38,541 bases of DNA from Boseongicola sp. SB0665_bin_10 (GCA_009838075.1 VXSG01000029.1:23131-61671), one strand, 5' to 3'. Positions 25,353 to 34,773 are shown, counted from the stretch's first letter. Numbers and translations are program-made. The notes: generated from the sequence alone by a model not told the origin.

Positions 25353-26246
25353 CTAGATTCGCGAGAACCCTGCGGACAGTCCGAGTTCTGGACTTGCCGT
25401 GGCACGCCCCCTTTCGACATGGTCGATGAGATGCGCGAAGACGTTTCGCGATGCAGCCGGCAGCATGGCAGCAGGAGTGTCGGTGTAGACCTTCCGGGTG
25501 ACTTCCTCGACACCTAGCGGTGGCGTGCCCAGCGCATCCAGAATCGCGTCTGCCCGGGCCTGGCGATGCTTGATCAGCCAGCGGAGGCGCTCCTCCGGTT
25601 CCTGAATGTCGGGGCCATGTCCGGACAGGAACCGACGGGCACCCAAGCTGGCCAGGCGTTCAGACGTCTGCATGAATTCCCGGACGTTTCCGTCGGGTGG
25701 CGACACGAGCGAGGAAGACCATTGCATCACGTGATCGCCCGAGAAAACGACGTCGTTCATCCGGAAGGCAAGATGACCGGCAAAGTGGCCCGGCGCGTGA
25801 ATCACGTCAAGTTGCCAGTCCTCGCCGCGGACGACGTCGCCGTCGGATATCTGGATGTCGGGTCGAAACAGGCTGTCGACACCTTCCCCGCCGCCCGAGA
25901 GGCCCGCCTCCGCAAGACCTTGCATTGTTGCATTGCGCCCGGCCTCCGGTGGCCCGAAACCGAGCACGGTTGCCCCGGTCCGCACGGCCAGCATCCGGGC
26001 AAGCGGGCTGTGGTCCTCATGCGCGTGCGTAACCAGTATCTGTGTGACATGCTCGCCCGCCGTCGCCCGCAGAATTGCGTCAAGATGCGCTTCATCTTCC
26101 GGCCCGGGATCTATGACGGCAACCTGCCCTTGGCCGACAATGTAGCTGTTCGTCCCCCAATAGGTCATTGCGCCCGGATTCGGGGCAAGGATGCACCGAA
26201 TTCCGTCTTCGACAGTTCGAACAAGCCCTGCCTGAGGTTTGCTCAT
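25353..26246 (-). CDS. metallo-beta-lactamase fold hydrolase (LACTB2/RNase-like)
   Basis: 297-aa hydrolase. The metal motif HAHEDH is at residues 74-79, and further ligands are in HAPGHFAGH, FSGDHV and LSGHGPDI. After about residue 220 a helical part (RLRWLIKHRQARADAILDAL and following) fits the winged-helix domain seen in LACTB2-like proteins, some of which cut RNA. Start chosen at ATG 26246 (MSKPQAG), with AGAAAAAGGGG upstream, rather than 13 codons earlier. It is divergent from the kinase gene with only 42 bp between, so promoters overlap. Actual substrate unknown. Confidence 0.87.
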   Translation of the reverse strand: MSKPQAGLVRTVEDGIRCILAPNPGAMTYWGTNSYIVGQGQVAVIDPGPEDEAHLDAILRATAGEHVTQILVTHAHEDHSPLARMLAVRTGATVLGFGPPEAGRNATMQGLAEAGLSGGGEGVDSLFRPDIQISDGDVVRGEDWQLDVIHAPGHFAGHLAFRMNDVVFSGDHVMQWSSSLVSPPDGNVREFMQTSERLASLGARRFLSGHGPDIQEPEERLRWLIKHRQARADAILDALGTPPLGVEEVTRKVYTDTPAAMLPAASRNVFAHLIDHVERGRATASPELGLSAGFSRI

Positions 26247-26288
26247 CGGCCCCTTTTTCTCCCGCTCCAACGCCCTTAGGGTCATGCC

Positions 26289-27605
26289 ATGATTGCGCGG
26301 CTTCTGAAATACTGGATGCCAAGGACCTTTTACGGGCGCTCAACCCTGATCCTGCTCGTGCCCGTGACTGTCATCATGGTGGTCGTCACGGTCATGTTCA
26401 TCCAGCGCCTGTACGAGGGCGTGACCGAGCAGATGACCGTTGGCGTGGCGCGCGAGATCGAGCTCATCCTTGGCCGAATCGACATCGATGCGCCGGACGC
26501 GGACAGCGCAATCGAAGCGGCCTTGGAGGTTGCCGGACCCCTTGGCATCGGAATCTCCACGGGCGCCGGGCCGCCCGTGACGCGACGTGACTGGTTCGAC
26601 CTGTCGGGAAGGACCGTCATTGCGACGCTTGATCGAGAGATCGAGCAATTGCTCGGTGTTGACCTGGTCGGCCTTCACGGCTTTGCACGCCTGTCCGTCG
26701 GGACCCGGGCGGGGCCAGTCGAACTGGTCGTGTCCCGGCGCCGGCTCAATGCACGCAACCCGCATCAGTTTCTCGTCCTGATCGGGTTTACCGCGCTCTT
26801 GATGTCCGTGATCGCGCTCCTGTACATGCGCAACCAGATTCGCCCCATTCGGCGCCTTGCGCGTGCCGCGGAGGCATTCGGAAAGGGACGCGTCGTGCCG
26901 TACGAGCCGAGGGGTGCCACCGAGGTTCGACTGGCTGGAAAGGCGTTTCTTGACATGCGCGGTCGAATAGAGCGTCAGATCGAGCAGCGGACATTGATGC
27001 TGTCCGGGGTCAGCCACGATCTCAGGACGCCGCTGACCAGGATGAAGCTCGGTCTTTCGCTCATGGATGACAGTGCCGAAACGGAAGCGATGCGTCGTGA
27101 TGTCCAGGACATGGAGGGCATGCTGGAATCCTTCCTGTCATTCGCGAGGGGTGATGCCCTGGAGGCGCCAGAGCAAGTTGATCCCTTGGAATTCGTGCGC
27201 AAGCTGACGAAGCGAATTGCGCGAAGCGAGCGGGTGGTTCTTGGCGCGCTCGAGGGCGAGGGGCGTGCAATGCTGCGTCGGGCGGCGTTGCAACGCGCCC
27301 TCGAGAACCTGATTGTCAATGCAGTGCGCTACGGTAGTGAAGCCAAGGTGTCGGCGCACGTTGCCGATGATCGAATCAAGTTCGTCGTTGAGGACAGCGG
27401 GCCGGGCATTCCGGAAGATTTGCGTGAATTCGTGCTCAAGCCATTCATTCGGCTGGACTCGGCCAGGAACCAGGACGGCGGCTTGGGCGTTGGGCTAGGC
27501 CTGTCGATCGCCGCAGACGTGGCGCGTCAGCATGGTGGAACATTGTTGCTTGGGGAAAGCGGGGATTTGGGCGGATTGAAAGCCGAGATATCCATCCCGA
27601 GATGA
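26289..27605 (+). CDS. EnvZ-like sensor histidine kinase, no adjacent response regulator
   Basis: Membrane sensor kinase of 438 aa. Two helices (about 18-38 and 160-180) flank a periplasmic sensor part of about 120 aa. A HAMP linker follows, with RRLARAAEAFGKG, then the phospho-acceptor His243 in SGVSHDLRTPLTR. ATP-binding boxes are ALENLIVNAVRYG (N, 338-349), EDSGPGIP (G1, 368-375), PFIRLDSARN (F) and GLGVGLGLS (G2, 398-406). All residues needed for activity appear present. There is no response regulator gene on either side: upstream is the metallo-hydrolase, downstream the opposing H-NS gene. The partner must be elsewhere. Confidence 0.92.
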   Translation: MIARLLKYWMPRTFYGRSTLILLVPVTVIMVVVTVMFIQRLYEGVTEQMTVGVAREIELILGRIDIDAPDADSAIEAALEVAGPLGIGISTGAGPPVTRRDWFDLSGRTVIATLDREIEQLLGVDLVGLHGFARLSVGTRAGPVELVVSRRRLNARNPHQFLVLIGFTALLMSVIALLYMRNQIRPIRRLARAAEAFGKGRVVPYEPRGATEVRLAGKAFLDMRGRIERQIEQRTLMLSGVSHDLRTPLTRMKLGLSLMDDSAETEAMRRDVQDMEGMLESFLSFARGDALEAPEQVDPLEFVRKLTKRIARSERVVLGALEGEGRAMLRRAALQRALENLIVNAVRYGSEAKVSAHVADDRIKFVVEDSGPGIPEDLREFVLKPFIRLDSARNQDGGLGVGLGLSIAADVARQHGGTLLLGESGDLGGLKAEISIPR

Positions 27606-27608
27606 AAG

Positions 27609-27629
27609 GGGCGGCAAGTTGCGCCGCCC
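27609..27629. terminator. two-way terminator hairpin between kinase and H-NS gene
   Basis: GGGCGGC (27609-27615) pairs with GCCGCCC (27623-27629) over a 7-nt loop, 3 bp after the kinase stop and 11 bp from the H-NS stop. Read on the minus strand it is followed by CTTTC, a short pyrimidine tract. The place in a 35-bp gap between converging genes fits a shared terminator. Confidence 0.65.
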
Positions 27630-27640
27630 AGTTCCCAAAT

Positions 27641-27973
27641 TCAGATCTCCAGGCTACTGGCTGACTTGCCCTTGTCCCTTGCCTCCCTGAACCAGGCTGG
27701 CTGGCGCCCACGGCCGGACCAGGTCTGACCGGGATCGTTTGGATTCCGGTACTTCGGCGGCACAGGGGATTTGCGGTACTTTCGCTTCTTGCCCAGAACT
27801 TCATTGACGGTCAAGCCGTGCTTCTTTGCAATTTTCTGCGCCGCGACCTGAAGTTCTTGCGTTGCCGTCGCAATCGTGCGCGTCCGGCTGGACTTGAGCT
27901 CGTTCTCGATGCCGCGCTTGAGCGCTTTCAGTTCCCTTTCGGACAGTTTTCCGAGATTGATTTTCGCTGCCAT
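27641..27973 (-). CDS. H-NS family nucleoid protein (HvrA-like)
   Basis: 110-aa DNA-binding protein. The N-terminal half is a charged helix rich in Lys, Glu and Leu (LSERELKALKRGIENELK) for self-association. The C-terminal domain has YRNPNDPGQTWSGRGRQPAWF, where the W-S/T-G-R-G-R core inserts in the minor groove of A+T-rich DNA. HvrA/Spb proteins of purple bacteria are relatives that regulate photosynthesis or other genes, so a global regulatory role is likely. ATG at 27973 with AAGGAG upstream decides the start. The A+T-richer upstream stretch is a plausible target for self-control. Confidence 0.93.
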   Translation of the reverse strand: MAAKINLGKLSERELKALKRGIENELKSSRTRTIATATQELQVAAQKIAKKHGLTVNEVLGKKRKYRKSPVPPKYRNPNDPGQTWSGRGRQPAWFREARDKGKSASSLEI

Positions 27974-28621
27974 GCCAATCTCCTTGGTTGCGATGGCATA
28001 TACGCCACCGTGGTCATGCCTGACCGTGCTACATATGTATTTCTCGAAACGCAACTCTGAATATTCCGAATTCATGGAACTCCCGAATTTTGGCGATTGT
28101 GCACCCGTTATTTGGTCAAAACCGAACGCGGAACCGATGTCAGCCATGTCACGGAAGTGAATCTTTTAGTCCAGCTAGAACAACATGTTGACAGGAGGAG
28201 ACGGAATTGGAAGCATAACGCCTGAATTGAGTTCCGAATCCTTGGCGCCAAACCCTGCATTTCCTTATCCGCATTCGGCATCGGCACTGTTGCCGGAAAT
28301 GAAGGCGTTTCGATGCAAGCGTGTCAAATTCGCACAGCGATGAAGAACGTTCCGATGTCATTTGACTTCATTTTGAAATGGAAACATTCAGGATCAATAG
28401 CCTGGGTTTCAGGAGATGATTGTCGTCCATTCCGGTTTGTGTGGCTGTTTTCGACACGACGATATCGAATTATGTACAGTTGTTGCAAATGCGCCATACT
28501 TGTTCCGTGCTGCACCAATCGGAACGCTGTGCCGTTCGATGCATTGACACCATGCTGATCAAGCACGATTGCTAAGCGAATGCTTGGGGGATTATCGTTG
28601 ACTGAAACGGAGGAACGGGGC

Positions 28622-28783
28622 ATGTTCGGGACAGTCAGAAGGGCGGGTTTCCCGCCGATCTTCGCAAAGGCTTTGGGCCTATGGCCCCGTGAGAGTCCGC
28701 CGCGTGGGCGGAAAGACATGACGAGGCGTCCGGGATTGGCGCATCTACACGGCGTTGGGGTTGCCCACCTCACCGGCCCGTGA
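28622..28783 (+). CDS. possible small ORF with good ribosome site, unknown
   Basis: 53-codon frame starting MFGTVRRAGFPP and ending GVAHLTGP. GGAGGA is placed 7 nt upstream, which is unusually good for this region. The product is basic and Pro/Gly/Arg-rich, with no family resemblance and no membrane span. The coding strand contains three stable hairpins, so the region may instead be an RNA element and the frame accidental. Confidence 0.2.
   Translation: MFGTVRRAGFPPIFAKALGLWPRESPPRGRKDMTRRPGLAHLHGVGVAHLTGP
28642..28711 (+). ncRNA. candidate structured RNA: three consecutive hairpins
   Basis: Three perfect short stems in 70 bp: GGCGGG-TTT-CCCGCC (28642-28656), GGGCC-TAT-GGCCC (28675-28687) and CCGCC-GCGTG-GGCGG (28697-28711). 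First and third arms can also pair with each other (GGCGG with CCGCC), so alternative folds are possible. The plus strand was chosen only because of the ribosome site; orientation is not certain. No known riboswitch signature was recognised. Confidence 0.3.
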
Positions 28784-29322
28784 AATTTGCCGGGGCTGGA
28801 ACAAGCATGTTTCAGTCAACGGTATTCCCAATGCTTGCAGTGTCAGCGGCGGCGAGACAATCGCATGGGGTGCAATTGATACGCATCCATTTTGCAGACG
28901 GCAGCGCGACGGGTGATTTGCCCGGCCTGGCACTCGCGGTTGCGACCTGGAGGCGAAGTCCGGAGAATTGAGCATGCGCGCGATGCCGCGAACGGGCCTT
29001 CCGGAACTGCAGGTGCGTCCCTTGTTGGCGCAACGAGCGGAGACCGTCGGCTCGCGGCCATCAGGACCGGATGATGGAGTTGACCGAGATCGGCCAGCAG
29101 GAGTCCGGGTGCCAGGCGATGACGCTCTTCAGCATCTGGCAACTTTGAACATTGGTGAGATTCCTCGGCGCAGTTGTTCGTGAACCGGGGCGGACAGCCT
29201 GCGTTTCGCGCGCATTGCAGTGGCGATCCTGCATCTGCCTCATCGCGATCGCGCTTTCGTGGCGGCATCCGGCCTTGGCGGTTGCCAATCGTCGCGTCGG
29301 CTTGGTGAAGCGTTTGCATGAG

Positions 29323-29399
29323 TGGTGGGCCCGGAGGGACTCGAACCCCCAACCAAAGCGTTATGAGCGCTCTGCTCTACACAATTGAGCTACAGGCCC
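29323..29399 (-). tRNA. tRNA with CAT anticodon, probably Ile2 (lysidine type), possibly elongator Met
   Basis: 77-nt cloverleaf on the minus strand: acceptor GGGCCTG/CGGGCCC (one G-T pair), anticodon CAT in CTCATAA, T-arm with GGTTCGAGTCC, discriminator A and encoded CCA. C4-G69 and C5-G68 pairs in the acceptor are features used by TilS to recognise tRNA-Ile2, so this favours isoleucine after lysidine modification. In the D-loop the usual GG pair reads GT (ATTGTGTAG rather than ATTGGTTAG), which is unusual. Confidence 0.85.
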
Positions 29400-29509
29400 G
29401 ACCTTGGGTGAGGAAATAACAGACCCGACGCGACGGTCAAGCGTCGTGCCTCCCGTGGACACTGTGGCGGCGTTCCGGTATCCGCAGCCGAAACCGGGGA
29501 AGGGCAAGC

Positions 29510-30550
29510 ATGGCAACTGGCGGTCTCACTTATGCTGATGCAGGCGTGGACATCGACGCGGGCATCTCGCTCGTCGAGCGAATCAAGTCTGCCTCCGTTC
29601 GAACCTCTCGGCCCGGCAATGTTGGCGGCTTGGGCGGGTTCGGCGGCATGTTCGACCTCAGGGCGGCAGGATACGAGGATCCGATCCTCGTGGCCGCGAC
29701 CGACGGAGTCGGAACCAAGCTGAAGATCGCCGTCGAAACCGGTTATGTCAGCGGCGTCGGCATCGATCTCGTGGCAATGTGCGTGAACGACTTGGTTTGT
29801 CAGGGCGCGGAACCGCTGTTTTTCCTGGACTATCTCGCGACCGGGCGTCTCGATGTTGACCGGGCAGCCCAGGTGATCGAGGGCATTGCCGAAGGCTGTG
29901 CAATGGCGGGATGTGCCCTGATAGGCGGCGAAACCGCGGAGATGCCCGGGATGTATGCTGGCGAGGACTTCGATCTCGCGGGCTTCGCTGTCGGTGCAAT
30001 GGATAGAGGGCGAGGACTGCCTGCCGCGGTTTCCGAAGGAGACGTGCTGCTCGGGCTTGCCAGCGATGGCGTGCATTCGAATGGATTTTCCCTGGTTCGA
30101 CGCATCGTGGAGGAGCACGGCCATTCTTGGGAATTTGCCTGCCCCTGGGCAGACAGCTCACTCGGCCAGGCATTGCTGACGCCGACCCGGCTCTATGTCC
30201 GAGGCACCGTCAACGCCATTCGGGCAGGCGCATTGCACGGGTTGGCGCACATCACCGGCGGCGGATTGACCAAGAACGTGCCACGGGTGCTGCCCGACGG
30301 TCTCGGCGCCGAAATCGACCTCGGCGCGTGGGAATTGCCTCCGGTTTTTGCGTGGCTGGCCGAGAAGGGCGGATTCTCCGAAGCGGAACTGCTGCAAACC
30401 TTCAATGCCGGAATCGGAATGGTGGCGGTCACGCCCGAGGTGCTGGTCGAGTCCGCGGTCGTCGCGTTTGTGGAAGGCGGGCATCGGGCGTTCCCGATTG
30501 GTCGGGTGATTGCGGGCGACGGTGTCGTCTTTCAAGGCAAGCTGCTTTGA
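29510..30550 (+). CDS. purM: phosphoribosylformylglycinamidine cyclo-ligase PurM
   Basis: Makes AIR from FGAM in purine synthesis. 346 aa. Diagnostic motifs: GGFGGMFDL near residue 45, [12 protein letters not shown] near 64, the segment [19 protein letters not shown] around 91-109, and [11 protein letters not shown] around 140. Length normal. Stop overlaps the purN start (TTGA). The 110 bp between the tRNA and this gene hold its promoter. Confidence 0.96.
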   Translation: MATGGLTYADAGVDIDAGISLVERIKSASVRTSRPGNVGGLGGFGGMFDLRAAGYEDPILVAATDGVGTKLKIAVETGYVSGVGIDLVAMCVNDLVCQGAEPLFFLDYLATGRLDVDRAAQVIEGIAEGCAMAGCALIGGETAEMPGMYAGEDFDLAGFAVGAMDRGRGLPAAVSEGDVLLGLASDGVHSNGFSLVRRIVEEHGHSWEFACPWADSSLGQALLTPTRLYVRGTVNAIRAGALHGLAHITGGGLTKNVPRVLPDGLGAEIDLGAWELPPVFAWLAEKGGFSEAELLQTFNAGIGMVAVTPEVLVESAVVAFVEGGHRAFPIGRVIAGDGVVFQGKLL

Positions 30551-31194
30551 GGCGGGTGGCCATTCTCGTCTCCGGCCGTGGTTCGAACATGGCTGCACTC
30601 GTGCGGGACATGGTCGGGAACCATCCGGCCCGTCCGGTTCTCGTGCTGTCGAACGTGCCGGACGCAAAGGGGCTGAGACTGGCCAAGGAACTGCATGTTG
30701 AGACCGCGGTCGTGAATCACCGTGAGTTCCGAGGCGACAGGGCCGCCTTTGAGGCCGCCTTGACCGTTCGACTTGAACCTGCCCGACCGGACATCATCTG
30801 CCTTTGCGGCTTCATGCGCATCCTTACCGCCGCCTTCGTAGAGCGCTGGTCCGGTCGCATCCTGAACATCCACCCGTCGCTCCTGCCCAAGTACCCGGGC
30901 CTTGACACGCACGCGCGCGCCATCGCCGCCGGCGACGACGAGGCGGGATGCACGGTTCATGAAGTTTCGGACGAACTCGATGCCGGCCCGGTTCTGGGGC
31001 AGGCGCGCGTGCCGATCAACACTGGCGATACATCCGATGCGCTTGCGGCACGTGTGCTGACCGCTGAGCACAAGCTCTATCCGGCGGTATTGCGTCGATT
31101 CGCGAACGGCGACAGATCACCGGTTTACTTCCCCGAGAAAATTGCGCCGCATGTCGGCGCAAATCCTGAACCAGGTTCTGGGACCTTGCTTTGA
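30547..31194 (+). CDS. purN: phosphoribosylglycinamide formyltransferase PurN
   Basis: Formylates GAR with 10-formyl-THF in purine synthesis. About 215 aa. [12 protein letters not shown] holds the phosphate-binding loop, [12 protein letters not shown] contains the catalytic Asn and His, and [16 protein letters not shown] holds the catalytic Asp. Start is either TTG 30547, overlapping the purM stop, or GTG 30556; no ATG is available. The gene is followed at once by rnd. Confidence 0.94.
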   Translation: MRRVAILVSGRGSNMAALVRDMVGNHPARPVLVLSNVPDAKGLRLAKELHVETAVVNHREFRGDRAAFEAALTVRLEPARPDIICLCGFMRILTAAFVERWSGRILNIHPSLLPKYPGLDTHARAIAAGDDEAGCTVHEVSDELDAGPVLGQARVPINTGDTSDALAARVLTAEHKLYPAVLRRFANGDRSPVYFPEKIAPHVGANPEPGSGTLL

Positions 31195-31195
31195 G

Positions 31196-32353
31196 ATGAT
31201 CACGATAACGACCACGCAAGAACTCGAAGCGTTCTGCGGGAAAGCGTCTTCGGCGCCATACCTGACAGTCGACACGGAGTTCATGCGGGAGCGGACCTAC
31301 TACTCGAAACTGTGCCTTGTGCAACTGGCGGTGCCGGGGACGTCGGAAGACGCCGCCGTTCTTGTTGATCCGCTGGAAGACGGCCTGGCCCTCGACCCGC
31401 TGTATGAGCTGCTCGGCAACAGGAGCGTCACAAAGGTCTTTCATGCAGCCAGGCAGGATGTCGAGATATTCTTCGTCGAGGGCGGGATCATTCCATTGCC
31501 TCTCTTCGACACGCAGGTCGCTGCCATGGTGGCGGGATTTGGCGATCAGGTCGGGTACGAAACGCTTGTCCGAAAGATTGCAGGGGCGGAGCTCGACAAG
31601 TCCTCCCGTTTCACGGACTGGTCGCGGCGCCCGCTCAGCAATGCGCAAAAACGCTATGCATTGGCGGATGTGACGCATTTGCGCGACATCTATGAACATC
31701 TTTCTGCGGAACTGGACGCATCCGGACGGCGGTCCTGGGTCGAAGAGGAACTCGCACTGCTTGTCGATCCGGCAACCTATGAGATCGAACCTGAAGAAGC
31801 GTGGCGGCGCGTCAAGACCCGCTCCGAATCGGGTCGGCATCTTGCCATCGTGCGAGAGCTTGCCCGGTTCCGCGAAGCCTACGCCAAGGACAGGAACATT
31901 CCACGCAACCGAGTGATCAAGGACGACGCGATTCTGGAACTTGCGTCGACGAGGCCCCAAACCATGGAGCAGCTCTGCCGATCCCGGCGCCTGCCGCGAA
32001 ATGCCCGGAAGGGCGAAATCGCGAACGGATTGCTTGCCGCCGTGAAGGCTGGAATCGAGACGCCTGACGACCGGCTGCCGCGTTCGGGTCGCCCGCACGG
32101 CCAGGCACAAGTGAATCCCGCTCTCGCAAGCCTGTTGCGGGTGCTTCTCAATGCCAAGTCCGAAGAACTCGGTGTCGCGCAGAAACTGATCGCAACATCG
32201 TCCGAGCTCGACGAGATTGCAGCCGGGAACTACGATTGCCAGCCCCTGACGGGCTGGCGACGAAAGGCGTTCGGCGAAGATGCACTTGGCCTTTGCAGCG
32301 GCAGGCTCGCACTTCGTGCCAGGGGAACGTCGGTCGAAGTGTTCGAGGCCTGA
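31196..32353 (+). CDS. rnd: ribonuclease D
   Basis: 3'-5' exonuclease for tRNA 3' maturation. 385 aa from ATG 31196, one base after the purN stop. DEDDy catalytic residues: Asp26 and Glu28 in VDTEFMRE, Asp88 in HAARQDVE, Tyr154 and Asp158 in YALADVTHL. The HRDC domain follows (about residues 205-285), including LARFREAYAKDRNIPRNRV. The position after purMN is a common alphaproteobacterial arrangement. Confidence 0.95.
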   Translation: MITITTTQELEAFCGKASSAPYLTVDTEFMRERTYYSKLCLVQLAVPGTSEDAAVLVDPLEDGLALDPLYELLGNRSVTKVFHAARQDVEIFFVEGGIIPLPLFDTQVAAMVAGFGDQVGYETLVRKIAGAELDKSSRFTDWSRRPLSNAQKRYALADVTHLRDIYEHLSAELDASGRRSWVEEELALLVDPATYEIEPEEAWRRVKTRSESGRHLAIVRELARFREAYAKDRNIPRNRVIKDDAILELASTRPQTMEQLCRSRRLPRNARKGEIANGLLAAVKAGIETPDDRLPRSGRPHGQAQVNPALASLLRVLLNAKSEELGVAQKLIATSSELDEIAAGNYDCQPLTGWRRKAFGEDALGLCSGRLALRARGTSVEVFEA

Positions 32354-32380
32354 TCCGCGCAGGGATTGGCGACCTGCCTG

Positions 32381-32839
32381 TCAGGGCTGGACCGACCTGG
32401 AATTCAGCACTCCGTTGACCTGGATCCTCCGGACACCGGCGAGACGAGCATCCGGGACAAAAAGTGCGGCAGTGAGCACCCGTGACCGCTGCGTCGATTG
32501 GCGCTGCGTCTCGCGCGGCGGCACCGCGCGGAAACTGTAGGCCAGAACGCCATCGACCGACCTGCCGTCGGGCGCGTCGTTGACGAGTTCGGGCTTGAAC
32601 CAGCCTTGCGTCGTGGGCAGGGCCGTCGCGAGCACGATGGCACCGCCCGTCACGTCCTCGACGGCAAGCGACACGATCTCGGCCACCCGGGGACGAATGT
32701 CGTCGCTCGAATGCTCAAATTCGTCTCCCGTCGATTCCGAGGGCGGCTCTGCCTGCGAGCCGCCGATGCTTGGGAGAGCGTCGCATCCTGACAAGCCGGT
32801 CGCCAACAGGCCCATGAGGACTGATCTGCGTGACGTCAT
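32381..32839 (-). CDS. small conserved-type lipoprotein of unknown function
   Basis: 152 aa. N-terminus MTSRRSVLMGLLATGLSGCD is a lipoprotein signal with Cys19 as the acylated residue. After an acidic, Ser/Glu/Pro-rich spacer to about residue 50 there is one compact domain (EIVSLAVEDVTGGAIVLATAL...WFKPELVN...YSFRAVPP...VRRIQVNGVLN) that ends at the C-terminus. The pattern of a Trp-containing strand and a closing VNGVLNSRS is reminiscent of alphaproteobacterial periplasmic proteins without assigned function. Start chosen at ATG 32839. The gene converges with rnd (27-bp gap). Confidence 0.75.
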   Translation of the reverse strand: MTSRRSVLMGLLATGLSGCDALPSIGGSQAEPPSESTGDEFEHSSDDIRPRVAEIVSLAVEDVTGGAIVLATALPTTQGWFKPELVNDAPDGRSVDGVLAYSFRAVPPRETQRQSTQRSRVLTAALFVPDARLAGVRRIQVNGVLNSRSVQP

Positions 32840-33221
32840 TGCCCTTGCCCTCTGGACATGTATCGGTGGGTTGTCAGCATCACCCGATCTCCTTGCGGCA
32901 CTCTTTGCGTTTCGTCGGGTCTCCAGGGAGACTGCTCTCCACATGCAGGATCGCCAATGCCGAAATTCATGTCCCTTGTGCAGGCGTCACAGCATGGCCG
33001 GAAACGTCGCATGAAGCGAACCTGAAATCGGCAGGACACAGACCTGCTTTTGCGGCAAGGCATGCATAGCACATGCGAAGAACACGGCAAGGCCGAAAAC
33101 GGCAAGCCCAAGGAAACAAGCCTCTTTTCCTGCCGATTGGAGCAACAGCCAGCCCGCCTGCACAGGCTTGAAAGGCGTCTGCCTCTGGACCTTCAACGGA
33201 TCTCGTCTTAATTGGAAATCC
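32840..33221. other. 382-bp divergent spacer between lipoprotein gene and sufE
   Basis: Must hold promoters for both genes. A GCCTG-CA-CAGGC palindrome lies at about 33156-33167, some 55 bp before sufE, and could be an operator. No gene is recognised. Confidence 0.35.
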
Positions 33222-33668
33222 ATGGCACAGGAAGAGTTCGAAGAAATCGTGGATGCCTTCGACTACCTTGACGAGTGGCAGGACCGGTATCGTCACGTCA
33301 TCGAAATGGGCAAGGCGATGCCGCCCCTGGACGAGGCGCTGAAAGTGCCGGCGACGAAGGTCGAGGGTTGCGCGAGCCAGGTCTGGCTGGTGCCGAACGT
33401 GGAAGGCACGGGCGCCACCGCGGTCTTCACGTTCGAAGGCGAGAGCGACGCCGTGATCGTGCGCGGGCTGATTGCGGTTCTGAAAGCCCTGTTTTCTGGA
33501 TTGAGCGTGCGCGAGATCCTGGACATTGACGCCCGTGCCGAACTCGATCGTCTCGGACTGCAGGAACACTTGACGTCGCAGCGCTCGAACGGCCTTCTTT
33601 CAATGGTGAAGCGGATCCGGGAACTTGCGGGCAGGGCCGGCGGAAGGCAGGACGCCCACATCGCCTGA
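33222..33668 (+). CDS. sufE: SufE family cysteine desulfurase accessory protein
   Basis: Accepts persulfide sulfur from SufS for iron-sulfur cluster assembly. 148 aa. The active loop VEGCASQVW holds Cys50, aligned with Cys51 of the E. coli protein. FTFEGESDAVIVRGLIAVL and LGLQEHLTSQRSNGL are family motifs. Start at ATG 33222; a short upstream frame extension has no protein character. It lies upstream of lipA, itself an iron-sulfur enzyme, but 133 bp apart and probably independent. Confidence 0.94.
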   Translation: MAQEEFEEIVDAFDYLDEWQDRYRHVIEMGKAMPPLDEALKVPATKVEGCASQVWLVPNVEGTGATAVFTFEGESDAVIVRGLIAVLKALFSGLSVREILDIDARAELDRLGLQEHLTSQRSNGLLSMVKRIRELAGRAGGRQDAHIA

Positions 33669-33801
33669 GTCCAGGAATGGCCGATCGCCGCGCCGCCCAG
33701 GGGTGCATTCGCATCCTGCATGGCCGCCATGCAAGACCGTATGACGAATGGACTTCCTGCCACGTTGCGGGTATTGCGACGCGAAGGCAGATGGAGCCGA
33801 C

Positions 33802-34761
33802 ATGCGTGCCAGAGACTTGAGAATCCCCGGCCAGCGCCATCCCGAAAAGGCGCATCGCCCGGACAGCGACCAGCCGAGGAAGCCGGACTGGATCCGCGTC
33901 AAGGCGCCGGTGGGTCCTGGCTACGTGAAGACCCGGAACATCATGCGCGGGCACGGACTCGTGACCGTCTGCGAAGAGGCGGGCTGCCCGAACGTTGGCG
34001 AGTGCTGGAGCCAGGGTCACGCCACGATGATGATCATGGGTGAGGTCTGCACGAGGGCCTGCACGTTCTGCAACGTCGCAACCGGAAAGCCGCCGGAGGC
34101 GCTCGATGTCTTCGAGCCTGGTCGCGTCGCCGATGCCGTGCGCAAACTCGGTCTCAAGCACGTGGTGGTGACATCCGTCGACCGCGATGATGTCGAGGAC
34201 GGCGGAGCGGAGCATTTTGCGCGCACCGTTCGCGCGATCCGGCGACGGTCTCCGGACACCACCGTCGAGATCCTGACCCCGGACTTCCTGAAATGCGCTC
34301 CGTCCGCACTCGAGGTCGTGGTCGATTCAAGGCCTGACGTGTTCAACCACAATCTCGAGACGGTTCCTGGCCTGTATCCCGAGGTCCGGCCCGGCGCGCG
34401 GTATTTTCATTCCCTGAGGCTGCTGCAACGCGTGAAGGAACTGGACCCGTCGATGTTCACCAAGTCGGGACTCATGGTCGGGCTTGGCGAGGACCGTCAA
34501 TCCGTCCTTCAGGTCATGGACGACATGCGCGCGGCGGACGTGGACTTCCTGACGATCGGCCAGTACCTGCAGCCGACACGCAAGCATCACCGGGTCGACA
34601 GGTTCGTGACGCCCGAGGAGTTTGCCAGTTACGAGAAGGCTGCCTACGGCAAGGGATTCCTGATGGTGTCCGCGACGCCGCTGACACGATCATCCTATCA
34701 TGCCGGCGATGACTTTGCCCGGCTTCGCGATGCCCGCCTGAAGAAAGTCGACCAGATCTAG
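33802..34761 (+). CDS. lipA: lipoyl synthase LipA
   Basis: Radical-SAM enzyme that inserts two sulfurs into octanoyl groups. 319 aa from ATG 33802. Auxiliary cluster cysteines are Cys57, Cys62 and Cys68 ([12 protein letters not shown]). The radical-SAM cluster is CTRACTFC (Cys83, 87, 90). The RSSYHAG near the C-terminus gives the Ser ligand to the auxiliary cluster. [15 protein letters not shown] and [14 protein letters not shown] are typical. Complete; followed by a terminator-like hairpin. Confidence 0.96.
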   Translation: MRARDLRIPGQRHPEKAHRPDSDQPRKPDWIRVKAPVGPGYVKTRNIMRGHGLVTVCEEAGCPNVGECWSQGHATMMIMGEVCTRACTFCNVATGKPPEALDVFEPGRVADAVRKLGLKHVVVTSVDRDDVEDGGAEHFARTVRAIRRRSPDTTVEILTPDFLKCAPSALEVVVDSRPDVFNHNLETVPGLYPEVRPGARYFHSLRLLQRVKELDPSMFTKSGLMVGLGEDRQSVLQVMDDMRAADVDFLTIGQYLQPTRKHHRVDRFVTPEEFASYEKAAYGKGFLMVSATPLTRSSYHAGDDFARLRDARLKKVDQI

Positions 34762-34773
34762 GAGCCTGGATCC

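Larger units (their letters stand above)
27974..29322. other. 1.35-kb spacer with A+T-richer segment and hairpin cluster
   Basis: No known gene recognised. The part at about 28000-28600 is visibly richer in A+T than its surroundings and may serve as the H-NS gene's promoter and binding region. From 28609 there is a GGAGGA box 7 nt before ATG 28622, opening a 53-codon frame to 28783, and the same stretch contains three short GC-rich hairpins. The rest, 28800-29322, shows nothing convincing. Confidence 0.45.

Noticed and set aside
28324-28773. Minus-strand open frame of 149 codons
   Set aside because: No ribosome site or recognisable domain, and composition differs from the real genes; left as non-coding.
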